Below are positions 35,101 to 48,372 of a DNA stretch of 64,000 nt, one piece after another. This DNA comes from Ianthella basta (Eukaryota; Porifera; Demospongiae; Verongiida; Ianthellidae), in the NCBI GenBank assembly GCA_964019415.1, contig OZ025883.1, positions 2,789,586 to 2,853,585 on the forward strand, read 5' to 3'. The translations under genes and the position numbers were made by a program. The notes below the pieces were generated by a model, which saw only the letters and a list, made by a program, of their open reading frames with translations, did no database searches and was not told the origin of the DNA. Position 1 is the stretch's first letter. Every line of letters starts with the position of its first letter.

Positions 35101-36380
35101 AATAACTGTTATAGTCTGCAAAATATGTACATACAGCCTGGAAGTAGCATTCTGTGGTTGCTGTCATTGTGGAGCTGTCAGTGTTCTGACCAATTTCTAA
35201 CTGCTGTACAAACAATGCAATTTGGTACTTGTTTGCACATCCTGTTAATGTATAATACTGAATTCTCAAGAATGCTCAGATTTTCTACACTATGTACCTA
35301 GCTGTACATGTGCATAGCATAAAATATCTGGATAAGATGCTATAATAATATTATACTATGTTATAATTTTTGTTGTCATTATTTGTGGTGTATAGAGAAT
35401 TTTTTGGTACCCAGTACCAATGCCAAAATCACCAGATCACCTTTCAGCATGCTAAATTCAGTTGCTGCTAAATGGTGTACTTTAACATAGGCCATATAAT
35501 TCTGCATTAGTGCATCATTTCCGCAATACCTGATCACAGCATGGTTGAGATTGGTATAATTCTGCAAGATTGTGTCTCTGCTGTTAGAATTTGTATGAAT
35601 GTTGGGACAATAGCATTCATCAGTATCCTCCTCAATACCTACTTTGAGTGAATGTTGATAAAATGTTTTGCAGTGTGCGCTAATTGTGCATGTACATACA
35701 GTGAACTACGTCTGTAATACTGCAGCCTATGCAACCAATGAATTCGAATTGCAATGTTTGGGAGCAGCTCACCTGCTTATAACACAGTTGATATGCAATG
35801 ATTCTTGTCATTAGAAAGTGTGTGGGTACACTAATGTGGCAAAGTTACGTGTGATTGTAGTGATTGTACAATTGGCAGGTTGCACCTGCTGCTTAGCTAT
35901 ATATAAATTTATGATGACCAACTTGAGAGTCCCGGCCGTATAGGCAATTCCATTCTAATAACTGCATGCATCATTGATGCTGTACATTATCATGGATACA
36001 GTATACAATGCTCATTTACTTTAGGGCTATATTGTACTGGGCTTTGAAGAACGCTTGAAATACTTGAGGCACCCCTACAAAAGAGGGCAGAAGGGGCCAT
36101 TGGAAGATGTGGATATCAACCTGCCTATTGTCCTTCCAGTGAAGAAAGCCTGTAATCAAGCCTGTGATGCCTGCCACAGTAATGCAGTTGGTATCTGAGA
36201 CTACTGGGGAAGACAGTGCCTCCAATGCAAGGAAAAGCCTCCTCCTCCTCCTCCTTTGCAGTATTAATGTTTTTCATGATTTTTTCAGTGGGAGCTGTTT
36301 TTCATTTCGGTTTCTTGATTTTTTGTTTCTGAAGAGCTAGGTGCCTAAAAGACCTAGCCTCACTAGGTTTATTGCTAAAC
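35101..36380. other. Unit 3 spacer lacking the LINE fragment
   Basis: Follows the 4200-5590 spacer with more divergence. Near 36236 the sequence passes from CCAATGCAAGGAAAAG through a CCTCCTCCTCCTCC run to TTTGCAGTATTAATG, so the LINE fragment and small ORF 1 (about 950 bp) are missing, presumably by deletion. Confidence 0.6.
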
Positions 36381-36827
36381 CAAAGCTTTAGTGTTTTTGA
36401 TTATATATTTTTACTGCACTTTGAACTCCTTTTTCGCTTTCTCTTTATTATTGTATGTGTTCTCTTTATTTACATTACAACACCCATTCTGAATATGGAA
36501 TGTTGCATGAAATGGAAATGGAAGTTGAGCACACCTTGTACACAGCCTGCAAGCCAGTATGAAAGCACAGGATAACAGGCTGTATAAACAAGTACCAACC
36601 ACTGAAGCTACAAACTGAGCAGACTTGACCAACCATCAATATCAGAAGCATGTCCCAGCCATCATTGTTCAATGTGACCACTGTGGGAATTCCTTAACCG
36701 TTAGGGAATTCACAACCACAGGTGGTTCTGCAGTAGAAGACCACCTCTGTGAGGGATATTTTATTGGCCTGTATCACTCCCTTCTCATGGAGACCTTGGA
36801 GTGCAAACAGTAAATGGATGAATAGAT

Positions 36828-37620
<793 letters not shown>

Positions 37621-37739
37621 TGTGTGCAAATGAGGCATATACAGAGAATTGTGTATGCAATGTTAGATGGAGACCACGAAAAAGCATTACATTATGAATT
37701 TCCCTGAGTAGACTAAAGATTGATAACTGACTTGGGGAA

Positions 37740-38120
37740 AGATTTCTGAAGTATTCTGAAAGTTCTCCAGTGCAGAAAGATACAGTTAGATTTGGCGTCT
37801 TTCTAGATCTGCTCCTGGGGAGTGGAATAAACTTACTTGGACAGCTTATCCCTTCCTTTATTGAAATCCTCCATTCTTTCACAGCCTGCAAGCTCAGATG
37901 GACCACCCCTTCCTGCATGTAGAGGTGATCTACAGTGTCTACTCGAGCTCATTACTGCATGCAGCATTCATTCCCACTCCCATTTTGGTCCTCATCTATA
38001 TCCTTCAAGGCCACTCATGAAAGACTGTGGCAATGGTTTGTGTTATGTCTTCCAAAGATAATGAAGGATACACAAGCACATTCACAATGGCAACAACATG
38101 CAAATCCTAATTCCAACTAG
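37740..38120 (+). pseudogene. Degenerate receptor TM6-TM7 relic, unit 3
   Basis: Same relic as 20574 with additional indels. GTGCAGAAAGATACAGTTAG, LLGSGINLLGQ-like and AFIPTPILVLIY segments are still readable in different frames. Confidence 0.75.
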
Positions 38121-39194
38121 AGAAATTTGTCTGGTGAAGATTGTAATAGCTGTTGGTGGCACTTACATAGCTAACCATTCAGCACCGATATAGCTATGTC
38201 TCAATCCCTTGTAGTGTCATCTCCTCACACATATTCGCACAATAGCTGCATAGCTGCATCTCCTGTTTGCATGAACTCCTCCACAATGTACATTCAATGC
38301 ACATTCACTTAGTACTATATATGTTTATACCACTTATGATATTTGCAAGCCAGCCATACAAGAAGGACTGGGTAGTGTGGTGTGTCTCTGAAAACATGTG
38401 TACATGTAGCTATATATGTGTGGAAAACCATGGTCTTCTGGTGGGAAATCATCCACTCTTGGAATCTGTATAGCTAGCTATTGTGAAAAAGCCATACAAC
38501 TGTCCATTGTGTAGTGGATCATCATTGATATTCTCCATCCTCCTCAGAAGCCATCATAACTATGCCTACATAGTCAGTGAAGGTTACTAACTCATGACTA
38601 TGCCTGCAGCTATATACAGGTGGATATTATTGTACTTAAGCTTCTGATCTGGCACAAACTACATATGCTGACATATGATGATGCTTATGAACAGCGCTAA
38701 TGCTATTTCAATATACGTATGTACTTAAGAATATCATGATACTAGCTTTAGAGGTAGTCTCACGCCATGTGATACTATATACATTAGAGGGCTAATGTAC
38801 GTAGCACAAAACAATCAGTAAAACACAAAATGTATTGACCACCAGAGCTTCAGTTGAGTTGTGCAATCTAGGTGTTCAGACATTCCCACATTCCTTGTTT
38901 ATGCATTGTTCGTTAGCTAGTTAGCTACAGTGCACTTATAGCGTGTTTGCTGTTTATATGTATACCACTGCATGACACTGCATCCCACTTAAGCCACCAC
39001 TGCCAGACAGTTGAATAGTATGTTTGTATATTGTTGAATAGTATGTTCAGATGTTTCAGGCTTACCCCCAACACAGACCAGGAGAGGGGTGACTCCTGTA
39101 TGTACACTATTATTAGGACAATCACGCATATTACAACATACTTGCAATGTACAGCATCAAAGGCTATATAGCTGACATGTTCATAGTGGACAGA

Positions 39195-39850
39195 CATCAG
39201 TAGAGTGTGCATACACAGGATGTGCTCTACCTACAGCTGGGCCTCCATTAGTCATAACCAATTGGCAGAAGACTCCATTATTCTAAGTTATGTCACAACA
39301 CTAGCTACTGCAGCACTTGTGGGCAATTGTTACTGATATATACTATAGGTAATAATATAAATAGTGAAGTTCATCAGTAGTGTGCATACACAGGATGTGG
39401 TCTACCTACAGTTGGGCCTCCCTTAGTCATGCAACAACGGTTACCAATTGGCAGAAGACCCCATTATGCTAAGTTATGTCACAGCACTAGCTACTGCAGC
39501 ACTTGTGGGCAGTTGTTACTGAGATATAGGTAATAATAAATAGTGGAGTTCATCAGTAGAGTGTGCATACACAGGATGTGGTCTACCTACAGCTATAGCT
39601 GTAGGTAAACCACATCCTGCACTATAGGCCTCTGTTAGTCATGCAACAAATTGACAGAAGACTCCATCATTCTAAGTTATGTCACAGCACTAGCTACTGC
39701 AGCACTTGTGGGCAGTTGTTACTGAGATATAGGTAATAATAAATAGTGGAGTTCATCAGTAGAGTGTGCATACACAGGATGTGGTCTACCTACAGCTATA
39801 GCTGTAGGTAGACCACATCCTGCACTATAGGCCTCTGTTAGTCATGCAGT
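39195..39850. repeat. ~178 bp minisatellite, 3.5 copies, unit 4
   Basis: Units at 39195, 39372, 39551 and about 39754. The AGCTATAGCTGTAGGTA inverted-repeat cap occurs twice, so the added unit includes the cap. Confidence 0.85.
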
Positions 39851-40045
39851 CTCACGCTCTATAGTTTAGTACTCAAAGTTCGTGAAATTATCGCTACAGT
39901 CGCATAAGCGTGATGTCTATTTTGGTAATTCGATTGTGTTGGCAAATTTGATGTAATCGCCAACATTCTTGCTGCATGAATGTTCATAGGCTCAATGGTG
40001 CCTGTGTGTGCGTGCCTGCATGTGTGTGTGCATCACCTCTGCCCC

Positions 40046-40250
<205 letters not shown>

Positions 40251-40588
40251 TGACTGTGTGTGCAGGTGGGCTTATCTATGATTATCTATGATGATGGTGT
40301 GTTGGGTGAGATCCAATAATGCTGTCTGATTTCATTACATTGGCAAAGTGTCCACACCCACACCTCCTACAGGTAATGCAATAAACAGGTGCTAGCTGCA
40401 GATTCTCTGAATAAAAACTACAACCATATAATAGGCTGACTTTGTGCTGTATTGCTTCCCCATGACTATATATGTGCTGTGATTTCAGGGTTTCGAATTC
40501 ATGTGCCTTTTGCCATCAGATTCAGCACTCTACATTGGACAAGGCACGCAGTGGATTTCCAAAAGCAAGACAGTCTGACGTATACAGA

Positions 40589-41629
40589 ATGACTATGGAC
40601 AATCTCAGCAACACCTCTCTGAACTACACATCTCCCCATCCACTGAACAGCCCTGGGTTTGTTGTCTTCAATGTAGTTATGCTACTGGGAGTGGTGCTTC
40701 CTGTGATTGCTGTGAATACCGTCATTCTAGTGGCCTCAGTCTTAGAGTCGGCTATTGTGAAGGCAATTCGTTTGGTGCTAGGAAGCATCTTGGTCTCCTG
40801 CATCCTATCTGCACTGGGTCTGGCCATGTACCACATTGCAGGGATTGTCCTTAAACTTTCACCAGTCAACAATCCACCCACAGCTCCCTGTACTGTCACT
40901 ACGTTCTTAATCATCTTCGGAGGAGCAGCTAGATTGGTATTCATGCCCACATTTGCTGTCATAGTCTACATCATTGTCAGGTACGGCAAAGCCACCAAGA
41001 AGAAGCACTTTGTGATTATTTGCTATATAGTAGTGGCAGTTTTGTGGATACTAAGCTTCCTTGGAACCTCTCCATTGTTTTCACAATCAATCTTCTACAC
41101 TTGGTATAGTGGCTCATTGTCTTGTAGTATCACACCGAGTTCAACATATTCTTACATATACACTGTGCTGTATGTATTCTTCTTTGGTTTGATTACTCTT
41201 TCTGTCACAATCACATTCCTAGTCATCACCATTCGCTACATTAAAAGTCTCACCATCCAACACGTCAAACTCAATAAAGCTACCTTTAAATTTGGCTTCT
41301 TTCTGCTCCTTGGGAATGGAATTAACTTGCTTGCACAGATGCTTCCTACCATAACAGCTACCGCAATTCCGCCACAGTCTACAAGCCCAAGCGGACCACC
41401 CCCTCCTTCAGCGCACGTGGTGATCTACAGTTTTTACACATTACTGAATGCAGCACTCATCCCCACTCCCATCATAGTTCTCGTCTACTTCAAACCCATT
41501 CGTGAGAGACTGTGGCACTGGTTGTGCTGTTGTTTGCCCAAGGAAAGAAAGGAAGAAATACTTAATAAATACTTTCATAAGGATAAAATGGCAGTTCCCA
41601 AAGACCAGGTGGTTACGACAAGGATCTAA
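40589..41629 (+). CDS. Single-exon seven-transmembrane receptor, copy D
   Basis: 346 residues from ATG-ACT-ATG. An in-frame ATG 39 codons upstream (40472) exists, but it lies before the TGATTTCAG acceptor-like site shared by all copies and reads non-receptor sequence, so I reject it as the start. Topology and conserved Cys pair match copy A. Loop 2 is clearly different (FYTWYSGSLSCSITPSSTYS), as is loop 3 (MLPTITATAIPPQ). ICL3 and TM6 are almost unchanged. I infer an intact receptor with potentially altered ligand specificity. Confidence 0.85.
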   Translation: MTMDNLSNTSLNYTSPHPLNSPGFVVFNVVMLLGVVLPVIAVNTVILVASVLESAIVKAIRLVLGSILVSCILSALGLAMYHIAGIVLKLSPVNNPPTAPCTVTTFLIIFGGAARLVFMPTFAVIVYIIVRYGKATKKKHFVIICYIVVAVLWILSFLGTSPLFSQSIFYTWYSGSLSCSITPSSTYSYIYTVLYVFFFGLITLSVTITFLVITIRYIKSLTIQHVKLNKATFKFGFFLLLGNGINLLAQMLPTITATAIPPQSTSPSGPPPPSAHVVIYSFYTLLNAALIPTPIIVLVYFKPIRERLWHWLCCCLPKERKEEILNKYFHKDKMAVPKDQVVTTRI

Positions 41630-41908
41630 AGAGGCAACACAAAATACATTTTATCTAGTTTGCACCCTTCACAAATAGAATTGAATCCAAAGCATTAAAC
41701 ATACTGTTACTAGTTTAGCATGCATGTTTACATCATGACACACTATGTTGTTCATTCAATGGAGCTGTCTTAATGCAGGATTGAATAAATGTACAAATAG
41801 CTATTTTGAATGAAATGAATGTTGATTACAGTTCAACATATGTTATTCACTAGCCTCATTGTGACATATGTATCTCCTGTATAACTTAATTAGAAAATAA
41901 CTTAATTT

Positions 41909-42130
41909 TCTACAAAATTGTAAGGATGTAGAGATGGCATAAAAAGGTCAGAAACTAGTAAAGGCTGTTACACTGTGGAGTATTAACCATGGTCCCTACA
42001 TGCAAGAATGTTGCACCGTAATGTCCACCATCCTTGAATGTAGGGGCGATGGTTAATGCTCCACCGTGTAACCACCTTTACTTGTTTCTGTCCTTTTTAT
42101 GCCATCCCTACATCCTTACAATTTTGTAGC
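41909..42130. mobile_element. Foldback MITE, unit 4 copy
   Basis: Orthologous to 3519-3744. The right terminus is slightly eroded (ATTTTGTAGC). Confidence 0.65.
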
Positions 42131-42729
42131 ATTTTTTATTATTTCTAGTTGCTGTACATTTTATAGTGGGCAGCTAAGCTGAAGCAACACATTTCAGTCT
42201 CCGCAGGCGCTCACGACAACGAAACGCTCTACTTGGCCACCATCGGCCACATAACTGCTCAGCACTCCACTTCATCGCTGCACGCTGCGTTCAGATTGTT
42301 GTTAACGTCGCCCATTGCTCAGCGAGGGCTACACGCCTGTTGGCGATTCCGCCATATTGGCTGACGTCATTTGCCCCGGGTGGCCGGGAACACTTTCATT
42401 GTTCCCTTGGGTGAAGCGCAAAATGCGCACTGTGTTAACTAGCTAAGCAGGGACTGGTTTCCCTATACACAGCTCCAATATGTAGGTGTCGATGGGTCTG
42501 CTGCCATCCAGTGCATCGTCTGGCTTGCTATCCCTTCTTTCTGCCAGCCAGTGAAAGCAGATTGCTTCTATAGCCCAAATTTATAATCTGCAAAAGATGT
42601 ACATACAGCCTGAAAATAGCATTCTGTGGTTGCTGTCATTGTGGAGCTGTCATTGTTCTGACCAATTTCTAACTGCTGTACAAACAATGCAATTTGGTAC
42701 TTGTTTGCACATCCTGGTAATGTATAATA

Positions 42730-43292
42730 CCGTATTCGCTCTAAAAATTCGTCATTCTAATTTTCGTCAGGAGAAAAAAATATGCTCAAGTGTACTCTAA
42801 TCGTGACGAATTTCCTGTCTCTCTAATTTCCGCCATTGGCCTCTAATTTTCGTCACGAACAGGAAGCATTCTAAATATTCGTCGGAAATGCCTGCAATAC
42901 GGCTGCGACGGCCAAGGAACAAAGCCTAGGAGCAAAGCCAACAGTACTCGCTGTTGTATTTGTCCTTTTGGCATTGTTCTGTTCGTCTAGAAGCCTTCTC
43001 GACGCTGTGTACGTCGTTCATTTTCCTTCTGGTGCGACAATGGAGTTCAGTGATCGCGAATCGTCTCCACATCCTTCTCGTTCGGACGGTAGCCTCGCAC
43101 TGCTGTTCGCCCGGTCAACGTGAAAGCGGCCATTTCAGCAAGAAATGTCCATACGGAATAGCTCTCTAATGTTTCGTCCGAAAACTCTAAATATTCGTCA
43201 CCTTCGACGGTCTTCTCCATTCCAGCTCTAATTGCCTCAAAAGACGAAATTTTCGCTGCACTAGGGGTGACGAATTTTTAGAGAGTATACGG
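42730..43292. mobile_element. 563 bp TA-flanked element with repeated CTCTAA..TTCGTC motif
   Basis: Units 1 and 2 read ATGTATAATACTGAATTCTC without interruption. Here ATGTATAA-TA is followed by CCGTATTCGCTCTAAAAATT..., ending ...TTTTTAGAGAGTATACGG-TA-CTAAATTC. The ~26 bp inverted ends differ at two positions, and TA is duplicated, as for Tc1/mariner-type insertion. The interior repeats CTCTAAWWWTTCGTC about eight times in direct orientation, plus inverted copies. No transposase ORF, so it is non-autonomous. Confidence 0.85.
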
Positions 43293-44540
43293 TACTAAAT
43301 TCTCAAGAATGCTCAGATTTTCTACACTATGTACCTGTACATGTGCATAGCATTAAATATCTGAATAAGATGCTATAATATTATACTATGTTATAGTTTT
43401 TTGTTGTCACTATTTGTGGTGTATAGAGAAATGAGTGCATGAAAAAGTTGCTAAAAATTTTTTGGTACCCAGTACCAAAGTCAAAATCACCAAATCACCT
43501 TTCAGAATGCTAAATTCAGTTGCTGCTAAATGGTGTACTTTAAAACATAGGCTATATAATTCTGCATTAGTGCATCATTTCCTCAATACCCGATCACAGC
43601 ATGGTTGAGATTGGTGTAATTCTACAAGTATGTGTCTGCTGTTAGAATGTGTATGAATGTTGGGTCAACAGCATTCATCAGTCTCCTCCTCAATATCTAC
43701 TTTGAGTCAATGTTGATAAAATGTATGTGGCCATGGTTTGTTGCAGTGTGTGCTAATTGTGCATGTACATACAGTGATCTACATCTGTAATACTGCAGCC
43801 TATGCAACCAATGAATTTGAATTGCGATATTTGGGCAGTAGCTCACCTGCTTATAACACAGTTGAGATGCAATGATGCCTGTCATTAGAAAGTGTGTGGG
43901 TTCACTAATGTGGCAAAGTTACATGTGCTGTATATAAGTGATTGTACAATTGGCAGGTTGCACCTGCTGCTTAGCTATAAACTTACAATGGCCAACTTGA
44001 GAGGCTCTGAACCAATTCTATAGATATCCATTTGAGATACTTGTTGATTAGCTACGTTTCTTGTTCAGTGTGAGCATGTACATATAGCAGGTGCTGTGGA
44101 AAAGGAACATAAAGACAAGACCATGGATTTCCATAAGCAAGACAGGAACCTGATGGTGGTATAGTACTTATACACCACGTATATATAGTCATATGATTCC
44201 ATTATGTTAATCCCTGCCGTATAGGCAACTCCATTCTAACAACTGCATGCATCATTGATGCTGTACATTATTGTGGATACAGTATACAATGCTCATTTAC
44301 TTTAGGGCTATATTGTACTGGGCTTTGAAGAACGCTTGAAATACTTGAGGCGCCCCTAACAAAAGAGGGCGGAAGGGGCCATTGGAAGATGTTGATATGA
44401 ACCAGCTCTTTGTCCTTCCAGTGAAGAAAGCCCGCAATTAAGCCTGTGATGCCTTCCGCAGTAGTGCAGTTGGAATCTGAGACTACTGGGGAAGACAGTG
44501 CCTCCAATGCAAGGAAAATTAAACTGCTGAAGGGTCAGTG
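43293..44540. other. Unit 4 spacer, no confident gene
   Basis: Copy of 4350-5590, with the exon-like KPAIKPVMP stretch near 44420-44520. Nothing else seen. Confidence 0.5.
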
Positions 44541-44562
44541 TACCTACAGGCCAACCGAAGAT

Positions 44563-45290
44563 CTATATAATAGGCTGTACACTACCTTGTAGCCTTTCCG
44601 TTACCTCTCTCATAATTCTATCCATGAATACATTAAACAACCATGGCGACAGCACGCAACCCTGTCTCACTCCCTGACTGATGGGAAACCAGCCTGACAG
44701 CATTCCACCAACTCTAACACAGGCCTCACTTCCTTCATATAATGACCAGATTGCTCTCATTAGCTTTCCCTTCACTCCATACTCATCCAACACACACCAC
44801 AGCTTATCCCTACATACCTTGTCATATGCTTTCTCGAGATCCACACATGCTACTGCCATCTGCCTGTTCTTATCCAGGATCTTTTCGCTGAGTTGTCAAA
44901 CCGTAAATATTTGGTCTACCCAGCTTCTTCCCTGTCTGAAACCCCCTGCACCTCCATAACCTTACTCTCGGTTCTGCTTCACACTCAGGCATCCAATATT
45001 CTTGTGTAGACCTTGCAGGGTATGCTGAGGAGACTTATGCCTCTATAGTTGTTGCATAACATTTTACTGCTTTTCTTGTGAATGGGCACAATAACTGCCT
45101 TTTTCCAATCAGGTGGCACCTCTCCTTTCATCCACATCAAGTTTATGATCATATGCAACTATTCTGCTACAACCCTTCCTCCAGCTTTTAGCATCTCAGC
45201 ACTAATCACATACGCCTGGAGCCTTCCCCTTCTTCAGCTTAGCCATGGCTGCTGTGACTTCCATATGCACCTTTGCATATATGCACCTCT
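44563..45290 (-). pseudogene. LINE reverse-transcriptase fragment, unit 4
   Basis: Third copy of the insert, same truncation before YxDD. The stretch with DLEKAYDKV through FNVFMD is continuous (44563-44859). Confidence 0.85.
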
Positions 45291-45320
45291 AATTATTTTA
45301 CCTGTGCCTGTGCACTGTAG

Positions 45321-45515
45321 ATGAATGCCTATCTGGCTCATGAAGCAGCTCAGATGCCAACCAATCAGGGCTGTCTGCTGGTGACAGGGACCGTGGAATG
45401 CATCCAAGAGGTGTACTTTGTCTTGGAGAACAAAATACTTGCTACAATCAGTAACAAGAGAGCTGTACCAGCCCTGTTTGCAGTATTTATGTTTTTCATA
45501 TTATTTTTTCAGTGA
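45321..45515 (+). CDS. Small unidentified ORF 1, unit 4
   Basis: 64-codon version of 6357-6554, with an in-frame loss of one codon near its end. Confidence 0.35.
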   Translation: MNAYLAHEAAQMPTNQGCLLVTGTVECIQEVYFVLENKILATISNKRAVPALFAVFMFFILFFQ

Positions 45516-45868
45516 GAGCTGTTTTATTTCAGTTTCTTGATTTTGTTTCTGAAGAGCAAGGTGCCAAAAAGGCCCAGCCTCACTAGATTTACTGCTAAAC
45601 CAAAGCTTTAGTGTTTTTTATTATATATTTTTACTGCACTTTGAACTCCTTTTTCTCTTCCTGTTAATTATATTAGTATTCTCTTTATTTATATTACAAC
45701 ACCCATTCTGAATATGGAATGTTGCATGAAATGGAAATGGAAGTTGAGCACACCTTGTACACAGCCTGCAAGCCAGTATGAATGCACTGGATAACAGGAT
45801 GTATAAACAAGTACCAACCACTGGAGCTACAAATCGGGCAGGCTTGACCAACCATCAACATCAGGAGC

Positions 45869-46047
45869 ATGTCCCAGCCATCATTGTTCAATGTGACCAC
45901 TGTGGGAATTCCTTTAACCGTTAGGGACTTCACAACTACAAGCAGTTCTATAGTAGAAGACCACCCCAGTGAGGGATATTTTATTGGCCAGTATCACTCC
46001 CTTCTCATGGAGACCTTGGAGTGCAAACAGTTTATGGATGGATGGAT

Positions 46048-46048
<1 letters not shown>
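45869..46048 (+). CDS. Small unidentified ORF 2, unit 4 (no stop before GT tract)
   Basis: Starts MSQPSLFNVTTVG like the other copies, then differs (IPLTVRDFTTTSS) by small indels that restore frame. The terminal TAA is replaced by TTT, so the frame opens into the GT microsatellite. Probably not functional. Confidence 0.25.
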
Positions 46049-46049
<1 letters not shown>

Positions 46050-46117
<68 letters not shown>

Positions 46118-46131
46118 TGTGTGTGTGTGTG

Positions 46132-46221
<90 letters not shown>

Positions 46222-46268
46222 AGTGTGTGTGGTGTGGTGTGGTGAGTGTGTGAGTGTGTGTGTGTGTG
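46050..46268. repeat. GT microsatellite, unit 4 downstream site
   Basis: About 220 bp of (GT)n with CTGT, GCGT and GGTGTGGTGTGG interruptions. Confidence 0.97.
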
Positions 46269-46280
46269 CCTGTCACAGTA

Positions 46281-47340
46281 TATTCTCTAGCTAGTGCAGG
46301 CTGTGGTAGAAGGAGGTGGGATGCCTACTATTACCTTAAAGCCACTTCTTCTAAAGCAAGGACTAATTTTAGTACCAAACAACACTTTTGTATCCAAAAT
46401 TTGAAAATCGCCAAATCACCTTTCAAAACACTAAATTTAGTTGCTGCTAAATTTTTAGCTTTAATGTAAGCCGCATGCATGTGTGTATTACTTCCACTGT
46501 GACATTATTTGTGCATGGTTGAGGTACGTACAATTCTACAAGTTTGTGTGTCTGTTAAAAATTGTATGATTGCTGGAAAATCTGCATTACGTTATAAATA
46601 TCTTCCTCAATATATGCCTACTTTGCACACTGTAACACTAATTCTCAAGAATGCTCAGATTTTCTACACTATGTACCTGTACATGTGCATAGCATAAAAT
46701 ATCTGGATAAGATGCTATAATATTATATTATGTCTCAATATATGTCTACTTTGCACACTGTAAGCAGTTGACACAGACCCCTGGGTCAAAACGTCCTGCT
46801 CCTCCATTGTTTATTAAAGCTGCAGTACTGCTCGTCATTTACATGAGCTATGTCTACTTTAGATGAATATATATATCTAATGTGGGATTGCAGCACGCCT
46901 AGTGATGTTGAAATTGCACATGTACAGTGATCTACACCCGTAGTACTCAGCCTAGCTTGCAAACAATTGCCATGTTTGGGATCAGCTCACTTGCTTATAG
47001 CACATTTGAGGTGCAATGGTGCCTGTCATGAGAAAACTGTGTTGGTTCAATGATATACTGCAACAAGACAGATCTGAACAGATTATACTGTATGTATTTA
47101 TGGGAACAATTGGCAAGTCACACCTGCTGCTTAGCCAATGGAAATCCACTGTGTGCCTAGTCTTATTTTACCATTCTCAAGGCTCCTTATATACGTACAT
47201 GCTCACACTGAACAGGAAACGTAGTACTGTTAATCTGACAATTATCTCAAAAGGACATATCTAAAGAATCGCTTCAGAGTTCCTCTCCGTTGGCCATCAC
47301 AACTGTTTAAGCAAGACAGCCTGACGTATAGAGACTGACT
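46281..47340. other. Diverged older copy of the receptor-flanking spacer
   Basis: Patches match the 4500-5160 spacer at lower identity (AAAATCGCCAAATCACCTTT, TTTAGTTGCTGCTAAAT, CTCAAGAATGCTCAGATTTT). This marks a pre-existing receptor-bearing segment older than units 1-4. The last 60 bp give the receptor E leader GCAAGACAGCCTGACGTATA. Confidence 0.6.
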
Positions 47341-48372
47341 ATGGACAATCTCAGCAACACCTCTCTGAATGACACATCTCCCCATCCACTGGACAGCCCT
47401 GGGTTTGTTGTCTTCAATGTAGTTATGCTACTGGGAGTGGTGCTTCCTGTGATTGCTGTAAATACCGTCATTCTGGTGGCCTTGATCTTAGAGTCGGCCA
47501 TTGTGAAGGCAATCCGTTTAGTACTAGGGAGCATCTTGGTCTCCTGCATCCTATCTGCACTGGGTCTGGCCATGTACCACATCGCAGGGATCGTCCTTAA
47601 ACTTTCACCAGTGAACAATCCACCCACAGCTCCCTGTACTGTCACTATATTCTTAATTGGCTTCGGAGGAGCAGCTAGATTGGTGTTCATGGCCACATTT
47701 GCTGTCATAGTCTACATTATTGTCAGGTATGGCAAAGCCACCAAGAAGTTCTTTGTGATTACTAGCTTTGTAGTAGTGGCAGTTCTGTGGATACTAGCCC
47801 TCCTTGGTATGTCTCCATTGTTTTCACAAGCAATCGTCTACACTCGGTATACCGGCTCATTGTCTTGTGGTATTACACCGAGTTCAACATATTCTTACAT
47901 ATACACTGGGATGTATGTATTCTTCTTTGGTTTGATTACTCTTTCTGTCACAATCACATTTCTAGTTATCACTGTTCGCTACATAAAACTTAAGTGTCTC
48001 ACCATCCAACACATCAAACTGGAGAAAACTACAGCTAAATTTGGTTTCTTTCTGCTCCTTGGGAATGGAATTAACTTGCTTGGACAGATGGTCCCTCCCA
48101 TAGTAGCTACCTTGACTCAGTCACACCATACAAGCCCAGATGGACCTCCCCTTCCTTCAGTGGTGACCTACAGTAGCTACACATTACTGAACACAGCGCT
48201 CATCCCCACATCCATCTTAGTTCTTGTCTACTTCCAACCCATTCGTGAGAGACTGTGGCACTGGTTGTGCTGTTGTTTGCCCAAGAAAAGAAAGGCAGAA
48301 ATACTTAATAAATACTTTCAAAAGAATATAATGGCAGTTCCCGACAACCAGGTGGTTATGACAAGGATCTGA
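47341..48372 (+). CDS. Single-exon seven-transmembrane receptor, copy E (most diverged)
   Basis: 343 residues. The first ATG of the other copies is CTG here, so translation should start at the second (MDNLSNTSLNDTS), keeping three sequons. Differences from A, B and D spread over the protein: LALLGMSPLFSQAIVYTRYT in TM4/loop 2, two added residues in RYIKLKCLTIQHIKLEK after TM5, and SHHTSPDGPPLP in loop 3. The degenerate DRY (VIVYIIVRYG) and TPIIV-like (IPTSILVLVY) positions are conserved, so these substitutions are a family feature and not damage. Intact and probably functional. Confidence 0.85.
   Translation: MDNLSNTSLNDTSPHPLDSPGFVVFNVVMLLGVVLPVIAVNTVILVALILESAIVKAIRLVLGSILVSCILSALGLAMYHIAGIVLKLSPVNNPPTAPCTVTIFLIGFGGAARLVFMATFAVIVYIIVRYGKATKKFFVITSFVVVAVLWILALLGMSPLFSQAIVYTRYTGSLSCGITPSSTYSYIYTGMYVFFFGLITLSVTITFLVITVRYIKLKCLTIQHIKLEKTTAKFGFFLLLGNGINLLGQMVPPIVATLTQSHHTSPDGPPLPSVVTYSSYTLLNTALIPTSILVLVYFQPIRERLWHWLCCCLPKKRKAEILNKYFQKNIMAVPDNQVVMTRI

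Noticed and set aside
40472..40588. 39-codon N-terminal extension of receptor D
   Set aside because: It begins upstream of a TTTCAG acceptor-like site, is broken in copies A and B, and has no receptor-like character; the shared ATG at 40589 is preferred.
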